From the NCBI GenBank assembly GCA_900762015.1, contig CAAFEX010000038.1, forward strand, positions 1-64,000: a stretch of 64,000 nt of DNA. Direction: 5' to 3'. Of the stretch, positions 26,301-33,772 are shown in pieces. This DNA is from an uncultured Collinsella sp. (GTDB lineage Bacteria; Actinomycetota; Coriobacteriia; Coriobacteriales; Coriobacteriaceae). Position numbers and translations under genes: made by a program. The notes under the pieces were generated by a model, which was given only the letters and a program-made list of their open reading frames with translations, made no database searches and was not told the origin of the DNA. Numbering within the stretch: position 1 is the first letter of the stretch; each line of letters starts with the position of its first letter.

Positions 26301-26875
26301 CGGGCACGAGTCAGGTGCTCGTCCATCGACTTAATCTTTTTGAGCGCACGCTCCTTGCGGCGCTTGTGCTTGGAGATGCCAGCGGCCTCCTCGATAAGGG
26401 CGCGGCGCTCCTCGGGGCGGCTCTGCAAGATGGCGTCGAGTTTGCCCTGGCTGATGATGGAATGTGTATCCTTGCCCAGGCCCGAATCGTGCAGGATGTC
26501 CTGAATGTCCATCAGGCGGCACGGACTCGAGTTGATGAGGTACTCGCTTTCGCCCGAGCGATACATGCGACGGGTGATGGCGACCTCGTCAAAATCGACG
26601 GGCAGCATATGGTCCGAGTTATCGAGCACCAGCGTGACCTCGGCAACACCCACCGGCTTGCGCGCCGACGAGCCCGAGAAGATGACATCCTCCATGGCCT
26701 GGCCGCGCAGCTGCTTGGCGCTCTGCTCGCCCAGGACCCACAGAATCGAGTCGGAGATGTTCGATTTTCCCGAGCCGTTTGGACCGACGATGACGGTCAG
26801 GCCCGGCTCAAACGTCATATGGGCGCGGTCGGCAAACGACTTGAACCCTTTGAGCGTGAGGGACTTGAGATACAC
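23339..26875 (-). CDS. smc: Chromosome segregation protein SMC
   Basis: 1178 residues from GTG (26873-26875), with GAGGAA just upstream. The N-terminal ATPase half has Walker A (GPNGSGKSNISDSILWVLGE) and the family stretch QLRGQAMEDVIFSGS. Long coiled coils (about 170-500 and 680-1000) flank a hinge domain around 510-670 (LVGALGDDVLGRLGDVLEAP). The C-terminal ABC signature LMSGGEKSLTALALLFA and Walker B VPFYVLDEVEAALDD complete the composite ATPase. It condenses and segregates chromosomes with ScpAB, which are not in this window. It lies 10 bases after rnc. Confidence 0.97.
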   Translation of the reverse strand: MYLKSLTLKGFKSFADRAHMTFEPGLTVIVGPNGSGKSNISDSILWVLGEQSAKQLRGQAMEDVIFSGSSARKPVGVAEVTLVLDNSDHMLPVDFDEVAITRRMYRSGESEYLINSSPCRLMDIQDILHDSGLGKDTHSIISQGKLDAILQSRPEERRALIEEAAGISKHKRRKERALKKIKSMDEHLTRARDINKEIARQLRPLERQVDRARKYKELSSRANELTQMLAVDELRSLQSQWNDLESRSKEGAAELELAQYRLGEKERELEKLQVMLEEKGLFVGDLGEQRRHMQDVVGRINSDMRLLEEKGHNMVSRLSDMRGQISSSEHQRRRVVEELEDARAQLEEVTGAHMQAQEDVDAAGPAAAELHERRVALDNQISQLTREQRDVQRVADNAALELAKVKDSLSNAEVEDNMYASRLEQIDEQLEEVAASLESRRDRAEELESALEESRQAQVDAREATEAARAALKDLRARESEARNRLSEVRSELASQKKLDARMADSSPLVSRLVGALGDDVLGRLGDVLEAPRELEGLVEQLLAGDIDALLFDDTSSLERAGRAALDQKKASGEALLVARGVSGSAAAEGAAGTRLVDRLSVRAGYGPVVEALLGGYYVVDDLAAALAAPVVDGATYVTPDGARVSCGGLVRVGLDAGEASGALERKRRIRELEGLEPDLAAVFEHVSDQVVEANAAVEEARAAEGDAAGEIARLEGERRSLLSEIGRLEQSANNAEVERVRISKRREQASEAVRAARPRVDELTRSRDEARAQASDLGLQIAEANDELDRVRRDDSEAAGKLADAKVRLAQTSERLRSLKGRVPDLEHRLEGIDRRIRGTRQASRSLELLRLRVDPMHERYSALLERASDWAARLRDQASLEEADSASLKKTIEDAKAEVARAKERVDTASATQNEFKVARGKLEVQVEAAIKAITADGTTVLEEALMLPAPTDRDAAERELNQLVRQINNLGPVNQVAMEEYEQLKRRADYIEEQLADLESARKALTKITVAIDRKMRKAFLVTFEKVDANFREIFAMLFPGGQAHLEMTDPEHPAETGIEVVAQPRGKRITKMMLMSGGEKSLTALALLFAVYRTRTVPFYVLDEVEAALDDANLSKLIGALDVLRSDTQLLVISHQRRTMEDADVLYGVSMQADGVSRVVSQKLDRETGKVVNA

Positions 26876-26885
26876 GGTTCCTCGC

Positions 26886-27611
26886 TTAAACAGGCTTCTT
26901 GTTAAGAATCACGCCGTTGGTGGTGTAGCCCATGCGGTCGAGCGCCTCGAGTGCAGCGGCTCCCTCGGCCTCCTTCTTGGAGGAACCAGTGCCGCGGCCT
27001 TGACGAATACCGTCGATGAGCACCACGGCGGTAAAGGTGGGCGCATGCGCGGGGCCCTCGGAGCCAACCAGCTTGTACGCGGGAGGCTCGTGGCCGTCCG
27101 CCTGCACGCACTCCTGCAAGAACGACTTGGGGTTCGCGGGGTGCTCGGCACGCTCGGAAGCCAAGTGCGGCTTAAGCGTACGGTGGATAAAGTCCGCCGC
27201 AACGTCCCAGCCGGCATCCAGATACAGCGCACCCACGAGCGACTCGTAGACGTTCTCGAGCGCCGAGTGCAGGCCGCGCGCGCCGGTACCGGTCTCGGAG
27301 GCGCCAAAGATGATGATGTCGTCGATACCCAGCTCATGAGAAACCTCGGATAGCGTAGCGCCCGAGACAAGCGACACCTTCAGGCGCGTGAGCTTGCCCT
27401 CGTCAAACTCCGGATAGGACTCAAACAGGGAGCGTGCGACCACAGCGCCCAAAATGGAATCGCCCAAGAACTCAAGGCGCTCATAGCTGGCAGAAACCGG
27501 CTGGCCCTCGACTGCCGAGGGATGCGTAAGGGCCGCGCGCAGCAGCACTTTATTATTGAACTCGTGGCCCAGAATTTCCTGGGCGCGCGTAAGTCGTTCA
27601 GACAAAGCCAA
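26886..27611 (-). CDS. rnc: Ribonuclease III
   Basis: 241 residues, with TTG as start, GGGAGG eight bases upstream, and almost no gap after acpP. The catalytic RNase III domain carries ERLEFLGDSILGAVVARSLF and later ENVYESLVGALYLDAGWDVA, giving the conserved acidic residues. A C-terminal double-stranded RNA-binding domain spans about 160-230 (SFLQECVQADGHEPPAYKLV, then GRGTGSSKKEAEGAAALEAL). It processes rRNA precursors and dsRNA. Confidence 0.95.
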   Translation of the reverse strand: MALSERLTRAQEILGHEFNNKVLLRAALTHPSAVEGQPVSASYERLEFLGDSILGAVVARSLFESYPEFDEGKLTRLKVSLVSGATLSEVSHELGIDDIIIFGASETGTGARGLHSALENVYESLVGALYLDAGWDVAADFIHRTLKPHLASERAEHPANPKSFLQECVQADGHEPPAYKLVGSEGPAHAPTFTAVVLIDGIRQGRGTGSSKKEAEGAAALEALDRMGYTTNGVILNKKPV

Positions 27612-27614
27612 GAC

Positions 27615-27857
27615 CTAGGCCTCCCTGGCGTTTTCGATAGCGTCGACGGCGTCGGCGACAGAGTTGAGCGAGAGCAGAGTCTCGTCATCGATCTCGAGGT
27701 TGAACTCGTCCTCGATGGCCGTAACCAGCTGCAGGCGCTCGAGCGAGTTGGCATCGAGGTCGTCAAAGGTGGTCTCATCGCTAATTTCGGCAACATCGAC
27801 GCCCAGAACGTCAGCAGCGACCTCGGCGATCTTGTCGAAGATTTCGGAGCGGTCCAT
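27615..27857 (-). CDS. acpP: Acyl carrier protein
   Basis: 80 residues from ATG at 27855-27857, with GAGAGGAAG upstream. It is an acidic four-helix protein carrying acyl groups on phosphopantetheine. The modification site region is DDLDANSLERLQLV, with the Ser at about position 38. The usual DSL triplet is NSL here, an uncommon change of the Asp before the modified Ser. EDEFNLEIDDE after it is typical. It precedes rnc and follows plsX, so lipid and RNA genes share the block. A perfect 20-base palindrome lies just upstream. Confidence 0.9.
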   Translation of the reverse strand: MDRSEIFDKIAEVAADVLGVDVAEISDETTFDDLDANSLERLQLVTAIEDEFNLEIDDETLLSLNSVADAVDAIENAREA

Positions 27858-27894
27858 AGCGCTTCCTCTCATAGTGCATGAATACCAAAAGAAT

Positions 27895-27914
27895 GGTACC
27901 GCCCGGGCGGTACC
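27895..27914. promoter_or_regulatory. Perfect 20-base palindrome upstream of acpP
   Basis: GGTACCGCCCGGGCGGTACC, centred 48 bases before the acpP start and 58 bases past the plsX stop. On the minus strand it is followed by ATTCTTTT, so it may act as a terminator or attenuator. Its perfect symmetry would also suit an operator for a lipid-synthesis regulator. Confidence 0.5.
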
Positions 27915-27971
27915 AAGACACGGTTCTGATTCTACCCCACGACGTGCGCCCCGAGGCGCATAACGCCGCTG

Positions 27972-28991
27972 TTATAAAACGATACCGTCCATGGAGTTGG
28001 CGACATTCTCGACCAGCCCGGCGCGCACGGCTTCGGCCGCTGCGAGCGTACCGTTTTTGACAGCCTCGACCGAGGTGGCGCCATGGCCGATCAGGACCAC
28101 GCCGCGCAGGCCCAGAAGAATCGCGCCGCCCTTGGCGTCGCCAGAGAGCTTGGCCTTAATCTCGCGCATCTGCTTTTTAATGAGCAGCGCGGCGATCTTG
28201 GTGCCGAGCGATGACATAAAGACGCCCTTGAGTTCCTGCAGCAAAAACTTGGCAGCGCCCTCGGTGGCCTTGAGCGCAATATTGCCCGACATGCCATCGG
28301 CAACGACGACATCGAAGTTACCGGAGGTGATGTCCGTTCCCTCACAGTTACCAACAAAGCCGGGAACGGCGGCTTTCATGGCCGGGAAGCAGGCCTTGGT
28401 AAAGTTGGAGCCCTTCTCGTCCTCGGTGCCGTTACCAAGCAGGCCCACGCGGGGATGCTCGATGCCCAGGACGACGCGGGCATAGGCGCTACCCATCTGG
28501 GCAAAACGCACCATGTCATCGACCTCGACATCGGGGTTGGCGCCCATATCGCACAGCACCGTCAGACCGCCGGCACGATTGGGCAGCGCATTGGTGAGGC
28601 ACGGACGCACCGGCTGCTTCTTACCTTCGGCCATATATCTAAACGGCGTCACGTAGGCAGTAGCCGCGGCGGTCATGGCGCCGGTGGAGCCGGCGGAGAA
28701 GAACGCGTCCGCATTTCCCTTCTTGATGGCGCGGCACGACAGCACGATCGAAGACTTGCGTTTGGTCATCACGGCGCGAATGGGATCGTCATCCATGGCG
28801 ATAACGTCGGGTGCCTCAAGGGCCTCAACACGTGCGTGGGAAGCAGCAAAGGGATTGACGATTTCGGCGGGGCCAGCTGCCAAGACCTCGATATCGGGAT
28901 CGGCAGCAAGTGCAGCCTCGATACCATCGAGAACAACCTGAGGTTTCTCGTCTCCGCCCACAACGTCTACACAAACGCGAACGTTACTCAT
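27972..28991 (-). CDS. plsX: Phosphate acyltransferase PlsX
   Basis: 339 residues from ATG at 28989-28991 (GGAG seven bases upstream; an ATG two codons earlier is too close to it). It converts acyl-ACP and phosphate to acyl-phosphate for phospholipid synthesis. Family motifs are VCVDVVGGDEKPQVVLDGI, DDDPIRAVMTKRKSSIVLS, FFSAGSTGAMTAAATAYV, VVADGMSGNIALKATEGAA and HGATSVEAVKNG. It lies between rpmF and acpP, the common Gram-positive and Actinobacterial order. Confidence 0.95.
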   Translation of the reverse strand: MSNVRVCVDVVGGDEKPQVVLDGIEAALAADPDIEVLAAGPAEIVNPFAASHARVEALEAPDVIAMDDDPIRAVMTKRKSSIVLSCRAIKKGNADAFFSAGSTGAMTAAATAYVTPFRYMAEGKKQPVRPCLTNALPNRAGGLTVLCDMGANPDVEVDDMVRFAQMGSAYARVVLGIEHPRVGLLGNGTEDEKGSNFTKACFPAMKAAVPGFVGNCEGTDITSGNFDVVVADGMSGNIALKATEGAAKFLLQELKGVFMSSLGTKIAALLIKKQMREIKAKLSGDAKGGAILLGLRGVVLIGHGATSVEAVKNGTLAAAEAVRAGLVENVANSMDGIVL

Positions 28992-29011
28992 ATACATGCT
29001 CCTTATACAAA

Positions 29012-29038
29012 AATGGCCGACTCATTGAGCCGGCCATT
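29012..29038 (-). terminator. Terminator or attenuator between rpmF and plsX
   Basis: AATGGCCG pairs with CGGCCATT around an 11-base spacer, then TTTTTG on the minus strand, ending only about 20 bases before the plsX start. It may partly end rpmF transcripts and reduce plsX expression. Confidence 0.65.
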
Positions 29039-29078
29039 GTGGTTCCATTTGGAACGGCATCGCATCCAGAGTATAGCG

Positions 29079-29258
29079 TTACTCGGTAACGATAACCTCG
29101 CGGTCCTTGTAGAAACCGCAGCTGGGGCACACGTGGTGCGGGAGCTTGACAGCGCCGCAACGGGGGCACGTGGACTGAGCCGCAGCCGAGATCTTCATGT
29201 TGGCGGAACGACGGGTGTGAGTGCGGATACGACCCTGCTTTTGTTTAGGTACGGGCAT
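29079..29258 (-). CDS. rpmF: 50S ribosomal protein L32
   Basis: 59 residues: it begins MPVPKQKQGRIRTHTRRSAN and continues with the zinc ribbon CPRCGAVKLPHHVCPSCGFY, then ends KDREVIVTE. The four cysteines (CxxC...CxxC) are intact. The gene follows the YceD/DUF177 gene as in most bacteria. It has AAGGAAG before the start. Confidence 0.96.
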   Translation of the reverse strand: MPVPKQKQGRIRTHTRRSANMKISAAAQSTCPRCGAVKLPHHVCPSCGFYKDREVIVTE

Positions 29259-29322
29259 AGTGACCTTCCTTATGAACTATCCAGTGTGGCGATTACGCGC
29301 AAGTAGCGATACTACCACAGTT

Positions 29323-29877
29323 TTACTCGTCAAGCTTGAGATTCTTCAATGCTGCAAATGGATTTTCCGTGGCCTCGGCCCATTCGGCCTCGGCTTGGGC
29401 AGCACAATCGCATTGCTCGACGTTGAGATTGCAACCGCAAGTGGGGCAAAGGCCGCGGCAATCGGGCTTGCACAGGACAACGAACGGCGTGTCCATGACG
29501 ACCGCGTCGTTGATGGGCTCACCCAGATCGACGATGCGATCCTCACCCAGGAGCTCGTAGCCGTCTTCGTAGGCCTCGGGATCCTCGGGCTCCTCAAAGA
29601 GGTAGAACTCCTCGATCTCGCCGGCGATATCAAACGAGGCGGGCTCCAGGCAACGGTCGCACTCGCCGGTGGCGTGCGCGCGGACCATGCCCGTGAGCAA
29701 GACACCGGTACCGGCATTGGTAAAGACAACGTCGTAGTCGATGCCGTCCTGAAGCTGGTACTCCTTCTCGCCCACCGTGTAGGTGGCGACATCGACCTTA
29801 CCGGTCAGCGGATACGAATCTCCAGGAAACTCGAGCTGCTCGGAAAGATCGACGGTAACGCTCGGGAACTCAGCCAT
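29323..29877 (-). CDS. YceD/DUF177 family metal-binding protein
   Basis: 184 residues from ATG at 29875-29877, which overlaps the stop of the upstream coiled-coil gene by one base. DUF177 proteins always sit before rpmF and are linked to 23S rRNA accumulation. The middle has ATGECDRCLEPASFDIAG (CxxC) and the C-terminal part CKPDCRGLCPTCGCNLNVEQC, giving the family's cysteine pattern. The N-terminal FPSVTVDLSEQLEFPGDSY is typical of Actinobacterial members. Function is inferred from family and position only. Confidence 0.85.
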   Translation of the reverse strand: MAEFPSVTVDLSEQLEFPGDSYPLTGKVDVATYTVGEKEYQLQDGIDYDVVFTNAGTGVLLTGMVRAHATGECDRCLEPASFDIAGEIEEFYLFEEPEDPEAYEDGYELLGEDRIVDLGEPINDAVVMDTPFVVLCKPDCRGLCPTCGCNLNVEQCDCAAQAEAEWAEATENPFAALKNLKLDE

Positions 29878-30374
29878 TACCACTGACCATTCTGTTGGGC
29901 GGCACCCTCGTTGAGCTGCTGACGGCAACGGGTAACGGTGCCGGTCAGGCTCTTGAGGTTCTCCTCCAGGTGCGTAAAGACCTGCTCGGCGTAGTCCTCG
30001 GCAGCATAACGCGTCTCGCGCTCGTACTGCTGGGCACGATCGCGGATGTCGTCGGCCTGCTGCTGCGCAAGGCGGACGATCTCCTGCTCACCGGCAATGG
30101 TGAGGGCCTGCTGCTGAGCGTCGGCGATGATGGAATCGGCCTGAGCGGCGGCGGAAGCCATAAGCTCCTCGCGCTCCTTAAGGATACGGCGGGACTTCTG
30201 CCACTCCTCGGGATAGCTCATGCGGATCTCGTCGAGGATGTTGAAGAACACGTCGGCGTCAATGACCTTGAACTGAGCGTTCTTGCCGAAAGGCGGCTTG
30301 GCTTCCTCGATCAGCCCTTCGAGCTCATCGACCAAGCTGACGATCCTATCGCCAGGAAAATTCTCGCCCGGCAT
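29877..30374 (-). CDS. DivIVA-like coiled-coil protein (coaD-yceD intergenic family)
   Basis: 165 residues from ATG at 30372-30374, with GGAG five bases upstream. The N-terminal 70 residues (IVSLVDELEGLIEEAKPPFG, then KVIDADVFFNILDEIRMSYP) are followed by a long Ala/Gln/Glu helix from about 70 to 150 with heptad repeats. This protein is regularly found between coaD and the DUF177 gene in Actinobacteria, where it is called a DivIVA-like or cell-division initiation protein. No enzymatic motif is seen. The role is not established. Confidence 0.65.
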   Translation of the reverse strand: MPGENFPGDRIVSLVDELEGLIEEAKPPFGKNAQFKVIDADVFFNILDEIRMSYPEEWQKSRRILKEREELMASAAAQADSIIADAQQQALTIAGEQEIVRLAQQQADDIRDRAQQYERETRYAAEDYAEQVFTHLEENLKSLTGTVTRCRQQLNEGAAQQNGQW

Positions 30375-30442
30375 CCGGTCTCCTTTCATAGGTAACATAT
30401 CATCGTGCTAGTTTACCACATGCCACCAGGCAATAAGAAACG

Positions 30443-30940
30443 TCACGCAAAGCGATGTTTGAGCGCTTCGACCACGTTGGAGGGGACAAACGTCGATACA
30501 TCGCTGCCGAGCGAGGCGATCTGGCGAACGACCGAGCTCGAGATATAGCCGTACTGCGGCGCACTCATGACAAAGATGGACTCCAGCTCGCTATCCAGGC
30601 GATAGTTAAGGTCGGCCTGCTGCAGCTCATACTCAAAGTCGGTCATGGCGCGCAGACCCTTGACCACGGCCCCCGCCCCCTGCTCACGAGCGAAGTCGAC
30701 CAAGAGGCCGGTAAAGGGCAGGACCTCGACGCCGTCGATATCACCGAGCGCCTCGCGGGCCAGCGCCACGCGCTCATCGAGCATAAACGTGGTGCCCACA
30801 CCGTTTTTACCCTGCGACTCGGCAACAGCGACGATCACGCTGGGAAAGATGCGGCGGGCGCGGCGGATCACATCGATATGGCCAAACGTGATGGGATCGA
30901 AGGTGCCCGGGACGATCACGCGGTTGATGGTGTCATTCAT
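30443..30940 (-). CDS. coaD: Phosphopantetheine adenylyltransferase
   Basis: 165 residues from ATG at 30938-30940, with AGGAGG six bases upstream. It converts 4'-phosphopantetheine to dephospho-CoA. The nucleotidyltransferase motif is VPGTFDPITFGHIDVIRRA near the N-terminus, with the T/HxGH site (FGHIDV). The second motif is PQYGYISSSVVRQIASLG. It overlaps rsmD by eight bases; the rsmD-coaD pair is a conserved arrangement. Confidence 0.95.
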   Translation of the reverse strand: MNDTINRVIVPGTFDPITFGHIDVIRRARRIFPSVIVAVAESQGKNGVGTTFMLDERVALAREALGDIDGVEVLPFTGLLVDFAREQGAGAVVKGLRAMTDFEYELQQADLNYRLDSELESIFVMSAPQYGYISSSVVRQIASLGSDVSTFVPSNVVEALKHRFA

Positions 30941-31589
30941 GGGCGTCCTCCTGAAACGTCGTGGCATCGTTGTTGTCGGCATCTGCGCCGACGCTGTCGC
31001 CCTCACCGTCGTCATCGCCGACCCAACGAAGCAGGTCGACCGAGGTAATGCCGTAGCGCTTCTCACGTACAGTCTCAAAGCCTACCGGATGCGCGCCCGC
31101 GTCGGCAGCGGCATGCTCAAACAGGGCATAGGCACCTGATGTCAGCAGGCCCTGCTGGGCAAGATTCTGCAGCAGTTCCTCGACCGGCTCGGCACCAAAA
31201 GCATAGGGCGGGTCGAGCAGGACCAGATCGAAGGGGCCGCCCGGCACACGACCGCGCGAGGCACTTGCCAGCATGTCGCCCGTCACCACACGCCAGCGCG
31301 TACGGTCACGGCAGAGCGACTCGATATTCTTGGTAATAAGACGTGCGGCATTCAGATCGATCTCAAACGTCGTGAGCGAGCGGGCGCCACGCGAAAGCAT
31401 CTCGATACCCAAGGCGCCGGAGCCGCCAAACGCGTCCAGTACGCAGACCTCGTCCAAATCGAAATCGAATGCCGACATGACCATAGATGCGCATGCCTCG
31501 CGCACGCGATCGGTCGTGGGGCGGGTGACATCGCGACCACGGGGCTCCTCGATCTTACGACCGCGCCATTCGCCGCCGATGATTCTCAT
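30933..31589 (-). CDS. rsmD: 16S rRNA (guanine966-N2)-methyltransferase RsmD
   Basis: 218 residues. It opens MRIIGGEWRGRKIEEPRG, the family signature, then RPTTDRVREACASMV. The SAM-binding motif I is VLDAFGGSGALGIEMLSRGA, and the catalytic motif IV is DLVLLDPPYAFGAE, as in N6/N2 methylases. A hydrophilic C-terminal tail rich in Asp and Gly follows. The start overlaps the recG stop by four bases. Confidence 0.94.
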   Translation of the reverse strand: MRIIGGEWRGRKIEEPRGRDVTRPTTDRVREACASMVMSAFDFDLDEVCVLDAFGGSGALGIEMLSRGARSLTTFEIDLNAARLITKNIESLCRDRTRWRVVTGDMLASASRGRVPGGPFDLVLLDPPYAFGAEPVEELLQNLAQQGLLTSGAYALFEHAAADAGAHPVGFETVREKRYGITSVDLLRWVGDDDGEGDSVGADADNNDATTFQEDAHE

Positions 31590-33763
31590 CCTCCGCTGAC
31601 CTCCTTAAAGATGTGTCGATACCGCGTGGCGACCGCATCGCGCAGAGGGCGCGTCGCCACGGAGTCAAGGTTGCAAGCATACCGCAAGAGTTCGACCGCG
31701 TCCAAATGGGCCCACTCGATTAGCTCCTCGTCGGCATCAAGGTCGACGAAGCGCAGGGTCACACCGCCATGCTGGCGGTACCCCAGGATTTCGCCCTCGT
31801 GGCGCAAACGCAGGTCCATCTGGGCAAGCGTAAAACCATCCGAAGTTTTTTCGAGCGACTGCAGACGGTCTTGCGCCGCCGATGCGCCGCCGTTGCCCTT
31901 GGAGTGCGTCATGACCAGGCACGTGCCCGACACACTGCCGCGGCCCACGCGACCGCGCAGCTGGTGCAGGGCAGCCAAACCAAAGCGCTCGCCGTTCTCG
32001 ATGACCATGACGGTGGCGTTAGGCACGTCGACGCCCACCTCGACCACCGTAGTCGAGACGAGCACATCGATCTCGCCACGTTTAAAGGCGTCGATCACGC
32101 GATCCTTCTCCCCCGCCGGCATGCGGCCGTGAAGGCGCTCGATGGCAAGACCCGGCAACGCCAGACGCAGGCGATCGAGCTCGGTTGCCGTATCGTGCAG
32201 CGGCACGGGGACCGTCACGCGGCCCTCGTCGTCGCGGGCGATACCAGGTACGTCTTCCAGCTCATCGGCCGAATCACTCGGCTCCACAAGTGGGCAAATC
32301 ACGTAGGCCTGCTGGCCCTTTGCATGCGCCTCGCGGATGGCGCCATAGGCGAGGTCGCGGCTCGACTCGGTGAGCACGCGTGTCGTCACGCCAGCGCCAG
32401 GGACGGGCCGATGGCGGATGATACTCGTGTCCAGATCGCCGTAGACCGAAAGCGCCAGCGTACGCGGGATTGGCGTTGCCGTCATAACGAGCAGATCGGC
32501 ACCGGGGCCCTTCGCGCGTAGGGTGTTACGTTGGCCGACGCCAAACCGGTGCTGCTCGTCGATGACGACAAGCGACAGATGCTTGAACGCAACGTCATCC
32601 GAAAGCACCGCATGGGTGCCAAAGAGCACGTCAAGCTCGCCCGATTCCAGCTGTGCATGGATGCGCTCGCGCTCTGCGGCCGGCGTGGCACCCGTCAGAA
32701 GCGCCCAGGACATGCCGGCCTGAGAGAGCAGAGGGCCGGTCTTATCGGCATATTGGCGCGCCAGCACGCCCGTGGGCGCCATAACACAGGCCTGCGTGCC
32801 GCTATCGGCAGCCACAGCCAGCGCGCAGGCGGCAACGGCGGTCTTACCGGTACCGACATCGCCCAGCAGCAGGCGGTTCATCACACGCCCGCCATCGCAC
32901 ATATCGCGCAGGATATCTTGGAACGCGACCTCCTGCTCGTCGCTCAGCGAAAACGGCAGGGCTTGCTTGAGTGCGGCCAGGTGCTCGCCCGCGGTGTGGG
33001 CATAGGGCACCACATCGACTAGGCCACCATCGTTGCGCAGGCGAAGCGCCAGCTGAAGGTAAAGGCACTCCTCATAAGCAAGGCGACGTCGCGCGATATC
33101 CCGCTCAGCCATACTCGATGGAAAGTGGATCGATCGAAGCGCGCGGGCATTGCTCATCAGGCGGCGCTTGACGCGCAAGCGTGCGGGAATCGGGTCGAAG
33201 GGATTGCCGACGACCTCGAGCGCGCCGCTTACGATGCGGCGCATCCACGCCTGGCTCACGCCGTCACTCACATAATGGACCGGCAAAATGGTACCCGCAG
33301 CACGCCCTTCCTCGAGCTTTTCAAAGTGCGGAGAGGCCATCTGCTTAAAACCGTAGGCAAACTCAACCTTGCCCATCACGGCCAGGCGGTCGCCCTGCTT
33401 AAGCTGCTGGGCAATCCAGGGCTGGCGGAAAAAGGCGACCTGCAGCACGCCCGTCTCGTCAACGAGTGAGACCTCGGTCACCTGCATGCGCGGACGCGGC
33501 TGTTTTTGGACGATACGGTCGACCGTGGCGATGATGGTGCACACAGTACCGATGGGCGCCATCTCGATAGACCAAGAACGGGTAAAGTCCAGGTATCGAT
33601 GAGGGATATGGAGAAGGAGGTCCCCCACCGTCCGAATTCCCAGACGGCGAAGGGCCTCCTCACGTTTACCCGAAACATATTTGAGTCGCGCGATATCCTC
33701 GTCGAGCGCATTGCTCTGGGCAAAGCGCTCCGAGACGCGCGGCACGGAGCACAGCTCGGACAT
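31586..33763 (-). CDS. recG: ATP-dependent DNA helicase RecG
   Basis: 725 residues. It rewinds forks and branched DNA during recombination and repair. The N-terminal wedge/OB domain (LRRLGIRTVGDLLLHIPHRY, then VFDE-like strands around residues 60-160) is followed by helicase domain 1. Walker A is LLGDVGTGKTAVAACALAVA, the DEAH-type box is VVIDEQHRFGVGQR, and motif III is TATPIPRTLALSVYGD. Helicase domain 2 has VVEVGVDVPNATVMVIENGERFG and LRGRVGRG. It follows a DAK2-type gene after nine bases, as in many Gram-positives. Confidence 0.96.
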   Translation of the reverse strand: MSELCSVPRVSERFAQSNALDEDIARLKYVSGKREEALRRLGIRTVGDLLLHIPHRYLDFTRSWSIEMAPIGTVCTIIATVDRIVQKQPRPRMQVTEVSLVDETGVLQVAFFRQPWIAQQLKQGDRLAVMGKVEFAYGFKQMASPHFEKLEEGRAAGTILPVHYVSDGVSQAWMRRIVSGALEVVGNPFDPIPARLRVKRRLMSNARALRSIHFPSSMAERDIARRRLAYEECLYLQLALRLRNDGGLVDVVPYAHTAGEHLAALKQALPFSLSDEQEVAFQDILRDMCDGGRVMNRLLLGDVGTGKTAVAACALAVAADSGTQACVMAPTGVLARQYADKTGPLLSQAGMSWALLTGATPAAERERIHAQLESGELDVLFGTHAVLSDDVAFKHLSLVVIDEQHRFGVGQRNTLRAKGPGADLLVMTATPIPRTLALSVYGDLDTSIIRHRPVPGAGVTTRVLTESSRDLAYGAIREAHAKGQQAYVICPLVEPSDSADELEDVPGIARDDEGRVTVPVPLHDTATELDRLRLALPGLAIERLHGRMPAGEKDRVIDAFKRGEIDVLVSTTVVEVGVDVPNATVMVIENGERFGLAALHQLRGRVGRGSVSGTCLVMTHSKGNGGASAAQDRLQSLEKTSDGFTLAQMDLRLRHEGEILGYRQHGGVTLRFVDLDADEELIEWAHLDAVELLRYACNLDSVATRPLRDAVATRYRHIFKEVSGG

Positions 33764-33772
33764 AGGCAGAGC

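Noticed and set aside
30941..31078. Longer CoaD start upstream of 30940
   Set aside because: It would overlap rsmD by about 145 bases with non-CoaD sequence. The start at 30940 has AGGAGG and the standard N-terminus.
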